The notes under the pieces: model-generated | What the model was told of the DNA's origin: nothing | Databases searched by the model: none | Seen by the model: only the letters and a program-made list of their open reading frames with translations | Position numbers and translations under genes: made by a program | Shown: positions 8,500 through 15,903 of the stretch, one piece after another | Numbering within the stretch: position 1 is the stretch's first letter | Layout of the letters: every line of letters starts with the position of its first letter | From: Lachnospiraceae bacterium | GTDB lineage: Bacteria; Bacillota; Clostridia; Lachnospirales; Lachnospiraceae | Length of the DNA stretch: 57,496 bases | Assembly: GCA_017619295.1 (NCBI GenBank) | Contig: JAFZSQ010000002.1 | Location: forward strand, 1 to 57,496 | Reading direction: 5' to 3'

Positions 8500-8970
8500 T
8501 CAGAGATTGTATTGCATGAAATTTCCGTTATGCTTAAAGCCATAAGCAGTATATAGCTTTACACCCATATCGGAAGCAGTGATATAGATTGTTCCGCAGC
8601 CATATTCTCTTGCTTCATTTACCACCCGATCAAGTAAATTTATAGCAATTCCCATTCTTCTATAATTTGGATCTGTGTACATGCTTGATAAGATGCCCAC
8701 TCTTCCTGAAGGACATGAGAAATATGGTGGTTTTTCTGCAAATGACATTCCGCTTGTCCCCACAATCTTATCTCCGTCAAAAGCCAGCCATGAAACATAA
8801 GTGCCGGCAGCCATATTCCGTGTATAGAAATCCATTAAGGCTGTACGAAGATCAACATCCTCCGGTACAGATCTGCCTTCAGAAGTGTACTCCTCCGTCA
8901 GCTGATTTATCCTCATTTCAATGATTGTGCTTAATTCATTTTCTGTTAATCTTTTGTATTCGATATTCAT
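8500..8970 (-). CDS. GNAT family N-acetyltransferase
   Basis: 156 residues. GILSSMYTDPNYRRMGIAINLLDRVVNEAREYG contains the acetyl-CoA loop YRRMGIA, and ITASDMGVKLYTAYGFKHNGNFM is the C-terminal wedge with the usual Y-x-x-x-GF. The domain SWLAFDGDKIVGTSGMSFAEKPP forms the central sheet. It overlaps no neighbour but lies within 15 bp of the ACT gene and 4 bp of a reductase gene, so an operon is likely. Confidence 0.85.
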   Translation of the reverse strand: MNIEYKRLTENELSTIIEMRINQLTEEYTSEGRSVPEDVDLRTALMDFYTRNMAAGTYVSWLAFDGDKIVGTSGMSFAEKPPYFSCPSGRVGILSSMYTDPNYRRMGIAINLLDRVVNEAREYGCGTIYITASDMGVKLYTAYGFKHNGNFMQYNL

Positions 8971-8973
8971 AAT

Positions 8974-9594
8974 TTAAATAAAATGTGTAAACACCCTTTC
9001 CTCTTTTATAGGTAGCCCATACTTTTCCTTTCCAAGAGCGATGCTTCTCATAAGGAATGTCATGTTGCGGGCAAGTGTCCTCATAGTCTGAAGGCCCTCC
9101 AAATCGTCCTCTGCCTCTCCTTGTACTCTTCCATGAACGCTGTTCCAGTACTGGCTGGTAGCAACCGCCATGCCGCAGCCCATAAAATACTTGTTTAGTT
9201 CGTCAAATGTAGCAGAGCATCCGCCTCTCCTTGCAACAACAACGCTCGCTCCCACTTTCATGGTCTTATCAAAGCCTGTACTGTAGAAGAGCCTGTCAAG
9301 ACATGCAATAAGAGTAGCGTTTGCTGATGCATAATAAACCGGTGAAGCAACAACCAGACCGTCAGCCTGCGCAAATTTTGTTGCTATCTCGTTCACCTCA
9401 TCATCAAAGACACATTTACCTGTAGTGCCACAGCTTCCGCATGCTATACATCCTCTGATATCTTTGTTGCCAATTTGGATAACTTCAGTCTCGACGCCTT
9501 CTTCCTTAAATACCTTCACCATTTCATTCAGGGCAATTGTTGTGTTTCCGTTAACCCGAGGGCTTCCATTAAGAATAAGTACCTTCATTTTCAA
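8974..9594 (-). CDS. Flavodoxin-like NAD(P)H-dependent oxidoreductase
   Basis: 206 residues. VLILNGSPRVNGNTTIALNEMV is the FMN phosphate loop; IRGCIACGSCGTTGKCVFDD (about residues 46-65) is the Cys cluster found in iron-sulfur flavoproteins and 4Fe-4S-adjacent reductases; VVASPVYYASANATLIACLDRLFY is the flavin loop. This is the second protein of this type in the run. The cluster-type Cys suggests electron transfer, but only four closely spaced Cys are seen and cluster binding is not certain. Confidence 0.82.
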   Translation of the reverse strand: MKMKVLILNGSPRVNGNTTIALNEMVKVFKEEGVETEVIQIGNKDIRGCIACGSCGTTGKCVFDDEVNEIATKFAQADGLVVASPVYYASANATLIACLDRLFYSTGFDKTMKVGASVVVARRGGCSATFDELNKYFMGCGMAVATSQYWNSVHGRVQGEAEDDLEGLQTMRTLARNMTFLMRSIALGKEKYGLPIKEERVFTHFI

Positions 9595-9620
9595 GCTCTC
9601 CTTTTCAATATTTTGAGTTG

Positions 9621-9947
9621 TTATGCTTTGTATTTCCCAAGGACCTTGTTGTACGCGATTATTATTCCAATGCTTAAGAATATAACTCCAAGAATCGGAA
9701 CGATAAATATAGGACTGTTTTGCTCGTAAAATAAAAGCGTTAGCCCCAGAAGCTCAAAGACACCAAAATAAACAAACCAGATGATGCTCACTGCCCTGTT
9801 ATATTTCTTGACATCCTTTACTTCAGGTGGCTTAACGCCTGTATAGAAGCCTACCGGCTTCTCACTTCTCAAGTCACAAATTGCAATGATTAAGAATATC
9901 AATGCTACCAAAGACCATATTATAAATCCGATAATAGCACCGCTCAT
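9621..9947 (-). CDS. Small membrane protein (DUF3784-like)
   Basis: 108 residues with three hydrophobic stretches: about residues 4-24, 52-73 and 81-100. Between the first two lies SEKPVGFYTGVKPPEVKDVKKYNRAVSIIW, matching the SEKP-F-G-x-x-P-V-x-D-V-K-K-Y-N pattern of small Firmicute integral membrane proteins of the DUF3784 kind. Function unknown. The three-segment topology is read by eye only. Confidence 0.6.
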   Translation of the reverse strand: MSGAIIGFIIWSLVALIFLIIAICDLRSEKPVGFYTGVKPPEVKDVKKYNRAVSIIWFVYFGVFELLGLTLLFYEQNSPIFIVPILGVIFLSIGIIIAYNKVLGKYKA

Positions 9948-9974
9948 ATTTATACCCCCTTAGTTTTTCTATCA

Positions 9975-10880
9975 TTATATCAGTTCTTTCATTATCTTTC
10001 CAAAGTCAATTTCTAATTTTTCACCGTAGATACCCACCGGAATCTTGTCATTAATACCGTGTATCTGTGCCTCTAATATCTCTTGATTTTTATATACAAC
10101 GATACGCCCTTTTTTATAGTCGACAATCCAGTATTCCCGAACTCCCGATGACATATATTTGAGCATCTTTTCTTTATAGTCATAATCTCTCGTACTTTCC
10201 GAGATTATCTCAATGACCCAGTCCGGAGCCCCCCACAATGCGTCCTCTGAAAGCTTAGATTTATCACAAACGACGAAAACATCCGGTATTACCAGTGTAT
10301 AATCATCTTCGTCCAGACGGACATTAAATCCATTATCAAAGACTTCGCAATCTCCGTCATTCTCTTCAATGAATCTATCGATTATTTTCCCCAACATTCG
10401 ACACATTCTCTGATGACTCAGTTTAGGTGTCTCGTTGAAAATAATCTTCCCATTTATTAATTCATATCTTTTATCTTCACCATATTTTTTGAGGTCATCT
10501 GCCGTTCTAAAATTTTTTGTATGAAGCGCAAGGTTTCCCTGAAAGATACTCTTATCATCACCTTTGGCAAAAGGAATTAAATCATCTGAAAGATTATGTT
10601 TCTTCCTGTACTCTCTCTCAAACTCCTCCTGGTCCACTTTTTCACCCGGATGCGATGCCATGTACTCAGCCAGCGCCCTTGTGTATGCCTCAAGCCTAAC
10701 CCTGGCAGCTTCCTCATCAATCACTTTTTCTATTTTCTCAATAGTGGCATATGAAGGATTCTTAGTTTCCCCCGTAAAAACCTTGCTGACTGTTCCATAT
10801 GGTAGTTCAGCCCTGTAAGCTATTTCATTGGTGGTTAATCTAAGAGCTTTCTTCTTTGCTTTGAGTTCCGCTAAATCCAT
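9975..10880 (-). CDS. XRE-type HTH domain fused to Uma2-family (DUF820) nuclease-like domain
   Basis: 301 residues from the ATG at 10878-10880, preceded by GGAGG; a longer frame to 11000 would swallow the promoter. Residues about 1-55 are a helix-turn-helix (TTNEIAYRAELPYGTVSKVFTG). Residues about 120-300 are Uma2/DUF820, a PD-(D/E)XK-fold domain: YELINGKIIF, VRLDEDDYTLVIPDVFVVCD, PDWVIEIISEST and REYWIVDYKKGRIVVY, with the catalytic-type Asp in IPDVFV and Glu-x-x in VIEIISES. Roles of the family are unproven. The gene has its own strong promoter with a palindrome in the spacer, suggesting autoregulation. Confidence 0.85.
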   Translation of the reverse strand: MDLAELKAKKKALRLTTNEIAYRAELPYGTVSKVFTGETKNPSYATIEKIEKVIDEEAARVRLEAYTRALAEYMASHPGEKVDQEEFEREYRKKHNLSDDLIPFAKGDDKSIFQGNLALHTKNFRTADDLKKYGEDKRYELINGKIIFNETPKLSHQRMCRMLGKIIDRFIEENDGDCEVFDNGFNVRLDEDDYTLVIPDVFVVCDKSKLSEDALWGAPDWVIEIISESTRDYDYKEKMLKYMSSGVREYWIVDYKKGRIVVYKNQEILEAQIHGINDKIPVGIYGEKLEIDFGKIMKELI

Positions 10881-10905
10881 AATTACAGCCTCCTTCCATG
10901 CTTTA

Positions 10906-10934
10906 AGTATAGTTACTCGGGTAAAAATAGTCAA
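10906..10934 (-). promoter_or_regulatory. Sigma-A promoter of the HTH-Uma2 gene with palindromic spacer
   Basis: On the minus strand TTGACT (10929-10934), a 17-bp spacer and TATACT (10906-10911). Inside the spacer is TTACCCGAGTAA, an inverted repeat with outer TTAC/GTAA arms. A site there would be blocked by a bound dimer, so the encoded HTH protein may repress itself. The promoter match is directly visible; the regulator is inferred. Confidence 0.7.
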
Positions 10935-10940
10935 TAAAAA

Positions 10941-10965
10941 ATACCCGCGCGCGGGTATTTTTTTA
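10941..10965 (-). terminator. GC-rich palindromic terminator of the ProX-like gene
   Basis: Perfect 18-bp palindrome ATACCCGCGCGCGGGTAT at 10941-10958 flanked by A-run and T-run on the two sides, immediately after the TAA at 10963-10965. It works as an intrinsic terminator on the minus strand and could terminate in either direction. It also shares the CCCG...CGGGTA word with the neighbouring Uma2 promoter spacer. Confidence 0.75.
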
Positions 10966-11508
10966 ATCTTCTCCCACCAGCACAACAGTGCTAGGTTCAT
11001 GGGCTGTAGCCGGCAGGAATTTATTCAGCAAATCTTCAATCTTAAGTTTAAGGCTTGAAGTGTTTACGCAAGGATGGCAACCTATGTATTCCTCCTTAAG
11101 AACATCCTCATCAATAAGAAGTTTAACCATGTTCTCCTTATCATTCATTACGCCCATAACACTCACAGAACCGGGTTCTATATCAAGGTATTTAATCATG
11201 TCCTCCGCTTCTGCAAAAGAAAGTCTTGCAGAGTTAATCTGCGCCGATAATTCCTTGGTCTTAAACTTCTTATCACCGGGCATTAGAAGTAAGTAGAACT
11301 GCGTTTTTTGCCTGTTACAAAGAAATAAGTTCTTGCACATGTTGGTGCCCAGAGCCTCATCCACTGCAAGGCAGGCCTCCATTGTCATGGCCTTCTCATG
11401 GTCCACTCTTTTATATTCAATTCCAAGCTTATCAAGGAAATCATAAGTTCTGATTTCCCTTTCAAGTCTTCCCTCTTCGTCAGAGGGCCTTCCGTTAAAT
11501 ATTTCCAT
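10963..11508 (-). CDS. Prolyl-tRNA editing protein (ProX / YbaK family)
   Basis: 181 residues. LGIEYKRVDHEKAMTMEACLAVDEAL then CKNLFLCNRQKTQFYLLLMPGDKKFKTKELSAQI is the YbaK/aminoacyl-tRNA deacylase domain of the free-standing ProX (prolyl-tRNA synthetase-associated) branch. It should hydrolyse Ala mischarged on tRNA-Pro in the cytosol. VSVMGVMND and GCHPCVNTSSLKLKIEDL close the active-site cleft. Its start overlaps the end of nudC by 14 bp. A second YbaK protein is encoded at 14090, giving two editing enzymes in one window. Confidence 0.85.
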   Translation of the reverse strand: MEIFNGRPSDEEGRLEREIRTYDFLDKLGIEYKRVDHEKAMTMEACLAVDEALGTNMCKNLFLCNRQKTQFYLLLMPGDKKFKTKELSAQINSARLSFAEAEDMIKYLDIEPGSVSVMGVMNDKENMVKLLIDEDVLKEEYIGCHPCVNTSSLKLKIEDLLNKFLPATAHEPSTVVLVGED

Positions 11509-12337
11509 CTTTGCCCTCCTTGAACATTCTCATCATTTCGTTGGTGAGGCTTAGGTTGTTTGGCTGAAGCTCAATGTCCTCTCTCTTGACCCACTCGGCA
11601 TATTTAAGTTCGCTCTCATCCATGTGGATCTCTCCGTCGCCGTCAGCCTCGCAGTAATAACCTACAAGGATGTCCTGAGCCATGCCCCAGGGCTGGGATT
11701 TGTAATAGGTGATATTCTTGACCTTTACGCCGGTTTCCTCCATTACCTCGCGGGCAACAGTTTCCTCAAGGGTCTCGCCGATTTCTGTAAAGCCGGCAAC
11801 CAAAGCGTTGTGGGCAAAGCCTCTCTTATACTTTGTAAGAAGCAGATAATCACCTTTTCTAACACCGACAATTACCGCAGGATTAATCCTTGGATAAACG
11901 GTATTTCCACACTCAGGACATACAAGGCTTCTCTCCTTCTCTCCGAGAGTCATGGGCTCGCCACATCTGCCACAGCACTTATTGTCTGCATACCATCTCC
12001 AAAGATGATATGCTGTAAAGCCTGCGTATATTTCTTTACCGTCCGCATGCTCTCTTAATTCCCTTACAGAAAGGTGCATATAGCCTTCCTTCTCGAAAGC
12101 TGAGGTGTCTACGTTTTTACCATCAAGAGCGAGGAAATATTTCTGCTCGTCAACGGAGAACAGATACGTGTAAGGTACATCTCCCACCTGCGCTTTGGTG
12201 GTATAAATAAGCCTTCCGTCATCTTCCCTAACAAGGACCTTTCCGTCCTTATCGAAAATGAGAAGGTAGTCTTTATCCTCTATTTCGCACTTCTTGAATT
12301 CGTTATAAAGCTTGCTTGGATATATGTCCTGAATCAT
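11495..12337 (-). CDS. nudC: NAD+ diphosphatase, NADH pyrophosphatase
   Basis: 280 residues. Zinc-ribbon Cys at 122, 125, 140 and 143 (CGRC and CPEC), then NPAVIVGV and the Nudix box beginning GFTEIGETLEETV at 182-204 with the REVMEETGV catalytic glutamates. SQPWGMAQD (214-222) is the NADH-specificity signature, with Gly-Met where E. coli has Pro-Phe. The enzyme cleaves NAD(H) to NMN(H) and AMP, and members of this family also remove NAD caps from RNA. It overlaps the ProX gene by 14 bp, so translation is coupled. Confidence 0.93.
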   Translation of the reverse strand: MIQDIYPSKLYNEFKKCEIEDKDYLLIFDKDGKVLVREDDGRLIYTTKAQVGDVPYTYLFSVDEQKYFLALDGKNVDTSAFEKEGYMHLSVRELREHADGKEIYAGFTAYHLWRWYADNKCCGRCGEPMTLGEKERSLVCPECGNTVYPRINPAVIVGVRKGDYLLLTKYKRGFAHNALVAGFTEIGETLEETVAREVMEETGVKVKNITYYKSQPWGMAQDILVGYYCEADGDGEIHMDESELKYAEWVKREDIELQPNNLSLTNEMMRMFKEGKDGNI

Positions 12338-12377
12338 AATTCCTCCGATTTAATCATGATTATGGCGGATATTTGTG

Positions 12378-12926
12378 TTATAAAGATTTACACATGAGTA
12401 TTTCATCATGATAGATTCCATCATCAAACAAAAGAGCCTTGGGCCTGCGACCGTATTCCACGAAGCCGGACTTTTTATAAAGAGCCGTGGCTCTTTCGTT
12501 GTCTGCAACCACTTCAAGTTCAACCTGCTTATAACCTATCTCTTTGGCCAGATCTGTAAGATACTCCATCATGGCTTTTCCAATTCCAAGCCTCCAATAC
12601 TCCTGATAAAGAGCGATAGCCAGGCCGCAGCGGTGTCTTACCTTTCTCTTTTCTCCCATGCCGTTTATACTGCCGTTTCCAGCTACTTTTCCGTCAACTA
12701 GAGCAACCATCATTACGGAACGTGGATCCTCGTAGAGCCTGTCAAGGATTGCCTTCTCAGCATCAAGTGTATAGCTGACTTCGTCAGGATTTCGCAAAAG
12801 AAATGGCGTCTCCGCAGAAGTTTTCTTGAGATAATCGATCATATCCTGTGCATATTCTGATGTATTTGGCATAAGCTTACAAACTCTGCCATCCGCAAGC
12901 TGAACATATTTTGTTTCGAATTGCAT
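12378..12926 (-). CDS. GNAT family N-acetyltransferase
   Basis: 182 residues. GLAIALYQEYWRLGIGKAMMEYLTDLAKEIGY contains the acetyl-CoA loop YWRLGIGKAM, and ERATALYKKSGFVEYGRRPKAL is the C-terminal wedge. The start ATG has AGGAG 10 bases upstream. The leader and any promoter fall inside the 52.5-bp repeat array that ends 30 bp away, so that array is the gene's upstream control region or leader. Substrate unknown. Confidence 0.87.
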   Translation of the reverse strand: MQFETKYVQLADGRVCKLMPNTSEYAQDMIDYLKKTSAETPFLLRNPDEVSYTLDAEKAILDRLYEDPRSVMMVALVDGKVAGNGSINGMGEKRKVRHRCGLAIALYQEYWRLGIGKAMMEYLTDLAKEIGYKQVELEVVADNERATALYKKSGFVEYGRRPKALLFDDGIYHDEILMCKSL

Positions 12927-12955
12927 ATTATTTTACTCCTATCAATTCCCAAATG

Positions 12956-13276
12956 CGTGTCCTGGAATCATTACAAAAACACGTTATATATGATAAAGAA
13001 TATTCTGGCGTGTCAGTTTTTGTCGAGAGGGACACGTGTGAAGCCTCAAAATCCTTTCTGCGTGTCTATGTTTTAAAGATTCAACACGTAAATTGGGAGC
13101 TGTTGAGCATTATCGTGTCTTTGATTTGGATCATTGGACACGTAAATTTGATTTACTTGGATTTAACGTGTATGCTCAGTAAAATTTCGACACGCAAAAC
13201 TGCAAACATTGTTATACACGTGCCTATACGAGCTTATTTCGACACGCAAATCCGAAAGCATCATCATATACGTGCC
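12956..13276. repeat. Array of 6.5 units of inverted hexamers, period 52-53 bp
   Basis: CGTGTC (or CGTGTA/CGTGCC) begins at 12956, 13009, 13061, 13114, 13167, 13219 and 13271, steps of 53, 52, 53, 53, 52 and 52. Each of the first six is followed 16-17 bp later by GACACG or AACACG at 12978, 13031, 13083, 13137, 13189 and 13241. Sequence between the hexamers is mostly not conserved; the last two units are closest to each other. The mean period, 52.5 bp, is five helical turns, putting every hexamer on one face of the DNA. It fills most of the 371-bp gap between a GNAT gene and a methyltransferase gene. It is not a CRISPR (the supposed repeat interior varies) and not coding. Confidence 0.85.
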
Positions 13277-13297
13277 TATATGAGGCTCATTAGCCGC

Positions 13298-14053
13298 CTA
13301 CTTCCTCGCCATCACCGCATACCACTGTGTATTGTCGAAATCCTCCACCTTTCTGGCAGTGGGGAATTCTATGATTTCAATTTCCCTGTAACCAAGTTCC
13401 TTAAGCTTGTTTACAGCCATGTCCTTGGGGAAGGGATTGTAGTGCTCCTCAAAAATCTCCTTCTGGAACATCTTATTGTCCTTCTCAAATGTAAACAAAA
13501 GGTTGAAAATAATGCTTCCGTCTTCAGGATAATCCCATACCTGAACAAGATTAACTCTTGTATCTCCATCGAAGAATGGATTGTATAAGTAAAACCTCTG
13601 GTGGTTTCTGAAAATCATCTCCCAGTTTCTGGAATCATAATAAAGATATCCGCCGTCAGCCACATGCTTATCCATCTGCTCAAGTGCCGCACAAACGTCG
13701 TCATTGCTTACATATGCCAAAGAATTACCTGTGCTTGCAACCAAATCAAACTTCTCATCTCCCCAGCAATCAAGCTTTCTGAAATCACTCTGTTTAAGAG
13801 TTGCCTTCTTACCTACTTTCTCCATTTTCTTACCGCAGTTAGCTAACATCGTATCGCTTAAATCCGAACCGGAAAGTTCGATTCCCAAATCCAAAACAGG
13901 AATGGTTACGCTTCCGGAACCTATGCTTACATCAAGCATGGTCTTAACGTTCTTTCCTTCAAAAATTTTCTCCCAATACTGTTTGTAGAAAGCCCTGCTT
14001 TCCCTGGTGTCTGTCAGATCATAAATATCTGCTCTGTCATACATACTTGCCAT
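13298..14053 (-). CDS. Class I SAM-dependent methyltransferase
   Basis: 251 residues, ATG preceded by AAAGGAG. TMLDVSIGSGSVTIPVLDLG (about residues 39-58) is motif I with SIGSGS in place of GxGxG, ELSGSDLSDTML is motif post-I, and FDLVASTGNSLAYVSNDD and GGYLYYDSRN are later motifs. HQRFYLYNPFFDGDTRVNLVQVWDY resembles the glycine/sarcosine N-methyltransferase branch. Small-molecule substrate, not specified. A 225-residue frame running antisense to it and across the repeat array is a shadow. Confidence 0.85.
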   Translation of the reverse strand: MASMYDRADIYDLTDTRESRAFYKQYWEKIFEGKNVKTMLDVSIGSGSVTIPVLDLGIELSGSDLSDTMLANCGKKMEKVGKKATLKQSDFRKLDCWGDEKFDLVASTGNSLAYVSNDDVCAALEQMDKHVADGGYLYYDSRNWEMIFRNHQRFYLYNPFFDGDTRVNLVQVWDYPEDGSIIFNLLFTFEKDNKMFQKEIFEEHYNPFPKDMAVNKLKELGYREIEIIEFPTARKVEDFDNTQWYAVMARK

Positions 14054-14089
14054 ATTTATACTCTCCTTTTCAATAGATATGTAACAATT

Positions 14090-14563
14090 CTAAACCAAAT
14101 CCTCGACCATTATTTCTGCCGCAGCAATCAAATCTGCGGGCGCCAATTCTATCTGGAACCCAACCTTGCCGGCACTAACGAATACCTTATCAAGCCCGGA
14201 AACCGTCTCATGAATAAACGTCGGGAAATGCTTCTTCATTCCAATAGGTGAACATCCGCCATGAACATAGCCGGTCAAGGGCAACAAGTCCTTTTGCTTA
14301 ATCATGGAAACTGCCTTCTCACCACAGGCCTTGGCTGCCTTCTTTAAATCAAGCTCACCCTTAACGGGGATGACGAATACGTAGAAAGCTCCGGTTTTGC
14401 CCTGGGTAACAAGAGTCTTAAAAACCTTGTCCGCATCTTCCCCAAGTAAAGCCGCAATCTCCTCACCGGACATTGTGGCGTCAGGCTTATAGGAGTGACT
14501 TTCATATGATATTTTCTTGGCGTCCAAAACGCGCATAACGTTTGTCTTTTCTTCTTTTTTCAT
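14090..14563 (-). CDS. ybaK: Cys-tRNA(Pro) deacylase (YbaK/EbsC)
   Basis: 157 residues, full length for YbaK. It begins KEEKTNVMRVLDAKKISYESHSY, the standard opening, followed by VFKTLVTQGKTGAFYVFVIPVKGELDLKKAAKACG and TGYVHGGCSPIGMKKHFPTFI, the conserved substrate pocket with Lys in VFKTLV and GGCSP-G. It hydrolyses Cys mischarged to tRNA-Pro. It is separated by only 2 bp from the AlkZ-related gene upstream. Confidence 0.93.
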   Translation of the reverse strand: MKKEEKTNVMRVLDAKKISYESHSYKPDATMSGEEIAALLGEDADKVFKTLVTQGKTGAFYVFVIPVKGELDLKKAAKACGEKAVSMIKQKDLLPLTGYVHGGCSPIGMKKHFPTFIHETVSGLDKVFVSAGKVGFQIELAPADLIAAAEIMVEDLV

Positions 14564-14565
14564 GC

Positions 14566-15303
14566 TTACCTGATTCCCAAAACTTTACGAATTTCCTTGG
14601 CACCGGCCTTAGGATACATCTTAGCCACATGGTCAAACACCTTTGAGGCTGACTCCTCAGGGCTCTCCTTATAGGCCGCCGTCACATTTCTGTAACCCCA
14701 CATATTCTCGGGAGTTGTGAACACAGCCACATGCCATCCGTACTCCTCGCCCTTTTTATTCTTCTTCTGTCTGAAGTCTCTGGTGGTAAGATACATCTGC
14801 ATCTGAAGGGCCGTCATAACGCCCTCAAAGCCCTTGTCTCCGTCCTTACCGAAGTTTGCCATCTGCTTTATTTCAAAGGAAAAAAGCTCCGCATCCTCAT
14901 TTTCTCCATCAAACAAATCCATGATTTTCTTCATCTTTCTGGAGGCCTTGCCGTCATCCCACAGAGCATCGAAATCATAGCCGTCACGACGGAAATTCAC
15001 AAAATAGGGCAACCACTCCATGGAAATGAACCCCGACTTTTTGTCGAAAAACTTGCCGTAAGCAATCTTACCTCTGGCAGAGATTATCCTTCTCCATTCC
15101 CACGGGTCCTTTAATTCATTGCCGCTCCACCAGTACTTGGCCTCGGTTTTCTCCTCAACGGAAAAGCCCTTGATCTCGTTTCCGAACAAGGGTACAAATC
15201 CAACTTTTTCAATGTATTTCTCTAAATCTTCAACTGTGTGCAAACACTCCGGGTCGTTCTTGCTTAACCCGTGCATTACCCATTCGCCATTCTCAACTGA
15301 CAT
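14566..15303 (-). CDS. AlkZ-related protein of unknown activity
   Basis: 245 residues. HGLSKNDPECLHTVEDLEKYIEKVGFVPLFGNEIKGFSVEE then KYWWSGNELKDPWEWRRIIS matches the Lachnospiraceae proteins named AlkZ-related. The tract PWEWRRIISARGKIAYGKFFDKKSGFISMEWLP is the conserved core. Whether it excises bases like AlkZ glycosylase is not established, and the classical catalytic motif is not recognisable here. It is a cytosolic protein without signal or membrane segments. Confidence is moderate for the family and low for function. Confidence 0.6.
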   Translation of the reverse strand: MSVENGEWVMHGLSKNDPECLHTVEDLEKYIEKVGFVPLFGNEIKGFSVEEKTEAKYWWSGNELKDPWEWRRIISARGKIAYGKFFDKKSGFISMEWLPYFVNFRRDGYDFDALWDDGKASRKMKKIMDLFDGENEDAELFSFEIKQMANFGKDGDKGFEGVMTALQMQMYLTTRDFRQKKNKKGEEYGWHVAVFTTPENMWGYRNVTAAYKESPEESASKVFDHVAKMYPKAGAKEIRKVLGIR

Positions 15304-15312
15304 GGTAAAATC

Positions 15313-15903
15313 TTACTCTCCTCCCTTGATGCATTCCCTTGCCAGAACCTCCCAGGGCGTCTTAACCTCAACGCCCTCCATGCTGGCTATGGATGAAAGC
15401 CCCTGCACGGCACTCCAGGTTTTTAATAGCATTATCTCCTGTTGGTCCGCCGGAAGCTCCACATGATTCTCTTCAAAGAATTTCTTTATCAGGTTCCTGA
15501 ACAAAAGAAACGGCGGATAATCATCCTCGTATTCTTTGGTCATGTCCGTATGGACCTGAATTTTTTGCTTATTAAAAAGGAAATTGAAGTAGTCCGGTTT
15601 ATTACGGAAAAACATAATGTACGCTTCTCCCATGGACAAAATTGCCTCAACAGAATTTGTCACTCCCGGTGCATGCACTGACCTTTCAAGTTCCTCCGTA
15701 AAGTCATCGGTAACCTTCTTCTTTATAGCCTCGATAAGGCTTTCCTTGTCGGCAAAATGCGCGTATGGCGCCGCATGGGAAACCCCGCAGGCTGCCGCAA
15801 CCTTTCGTAAGGAAAGGGCATCCTCACCGCTCTCATTTATTATCTTTAATCCCGCCTCAATAAGGGCGTTTCTAAGATTTCCATGATGATAACTATCTTT
15901 CAT
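15313..15903 (-). CDS. TetR/AcrR family transcriptional regulator
   Basis: 196 residues. The N-terminal HTH is unmistakable: LRNALIEAGLKIINESGEDALSLRKVAAACGVSHAAPYAHFADKESLIEAIKK. The C-terminal half (residues about 70-196) has a WHG-type ligand domain. It overlaps the end of the upstream alpha/beta-hydrolase gene by 11 bp, forming a two-gene operon. Two copies of a TT(G/T)ACA-S-TGT(A/C)AA palindrome flank the promoter of that operon, so the regulator probably represses both. Confidence 0.9.
   Translation of the reverse strand: MKDSYHHGNLRNALIEAGLKIINESGEDALSLRKVAAACGVSHAAPYAHFADKESLIEAIKKKVTDDFTEELERSVHAPGVTNSVEAILSMGEAYIMFFRNKPDYFNFLFNKQKIQVHTDMTKEYEDDYPPFLLFRNLIKKFFEENHVELPADQQEIMLLKTWSAVQGLSSIASMEGVEVKTPWEVLARECIKGGE

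Noticed and set aside
278-12926. Integron gene-cassette array
   Set aside because: No attC-like sites or integrase are visible; gaps are short and mutually unlike.
12956-13276. CRISPR-like array
   Set aside because: A CRISPR repeat must be conserved across its whole length; here only two hexamers per unit are conserved and no cas genes are nearby.
12911-13588. A 225-codon open frame on the plus strand across the repeat array
   Set aside because: It runs antisense through the methyltransferase, has no ribosome site and no recognisable family, and the 52-53-bp period is not a multiple of three.
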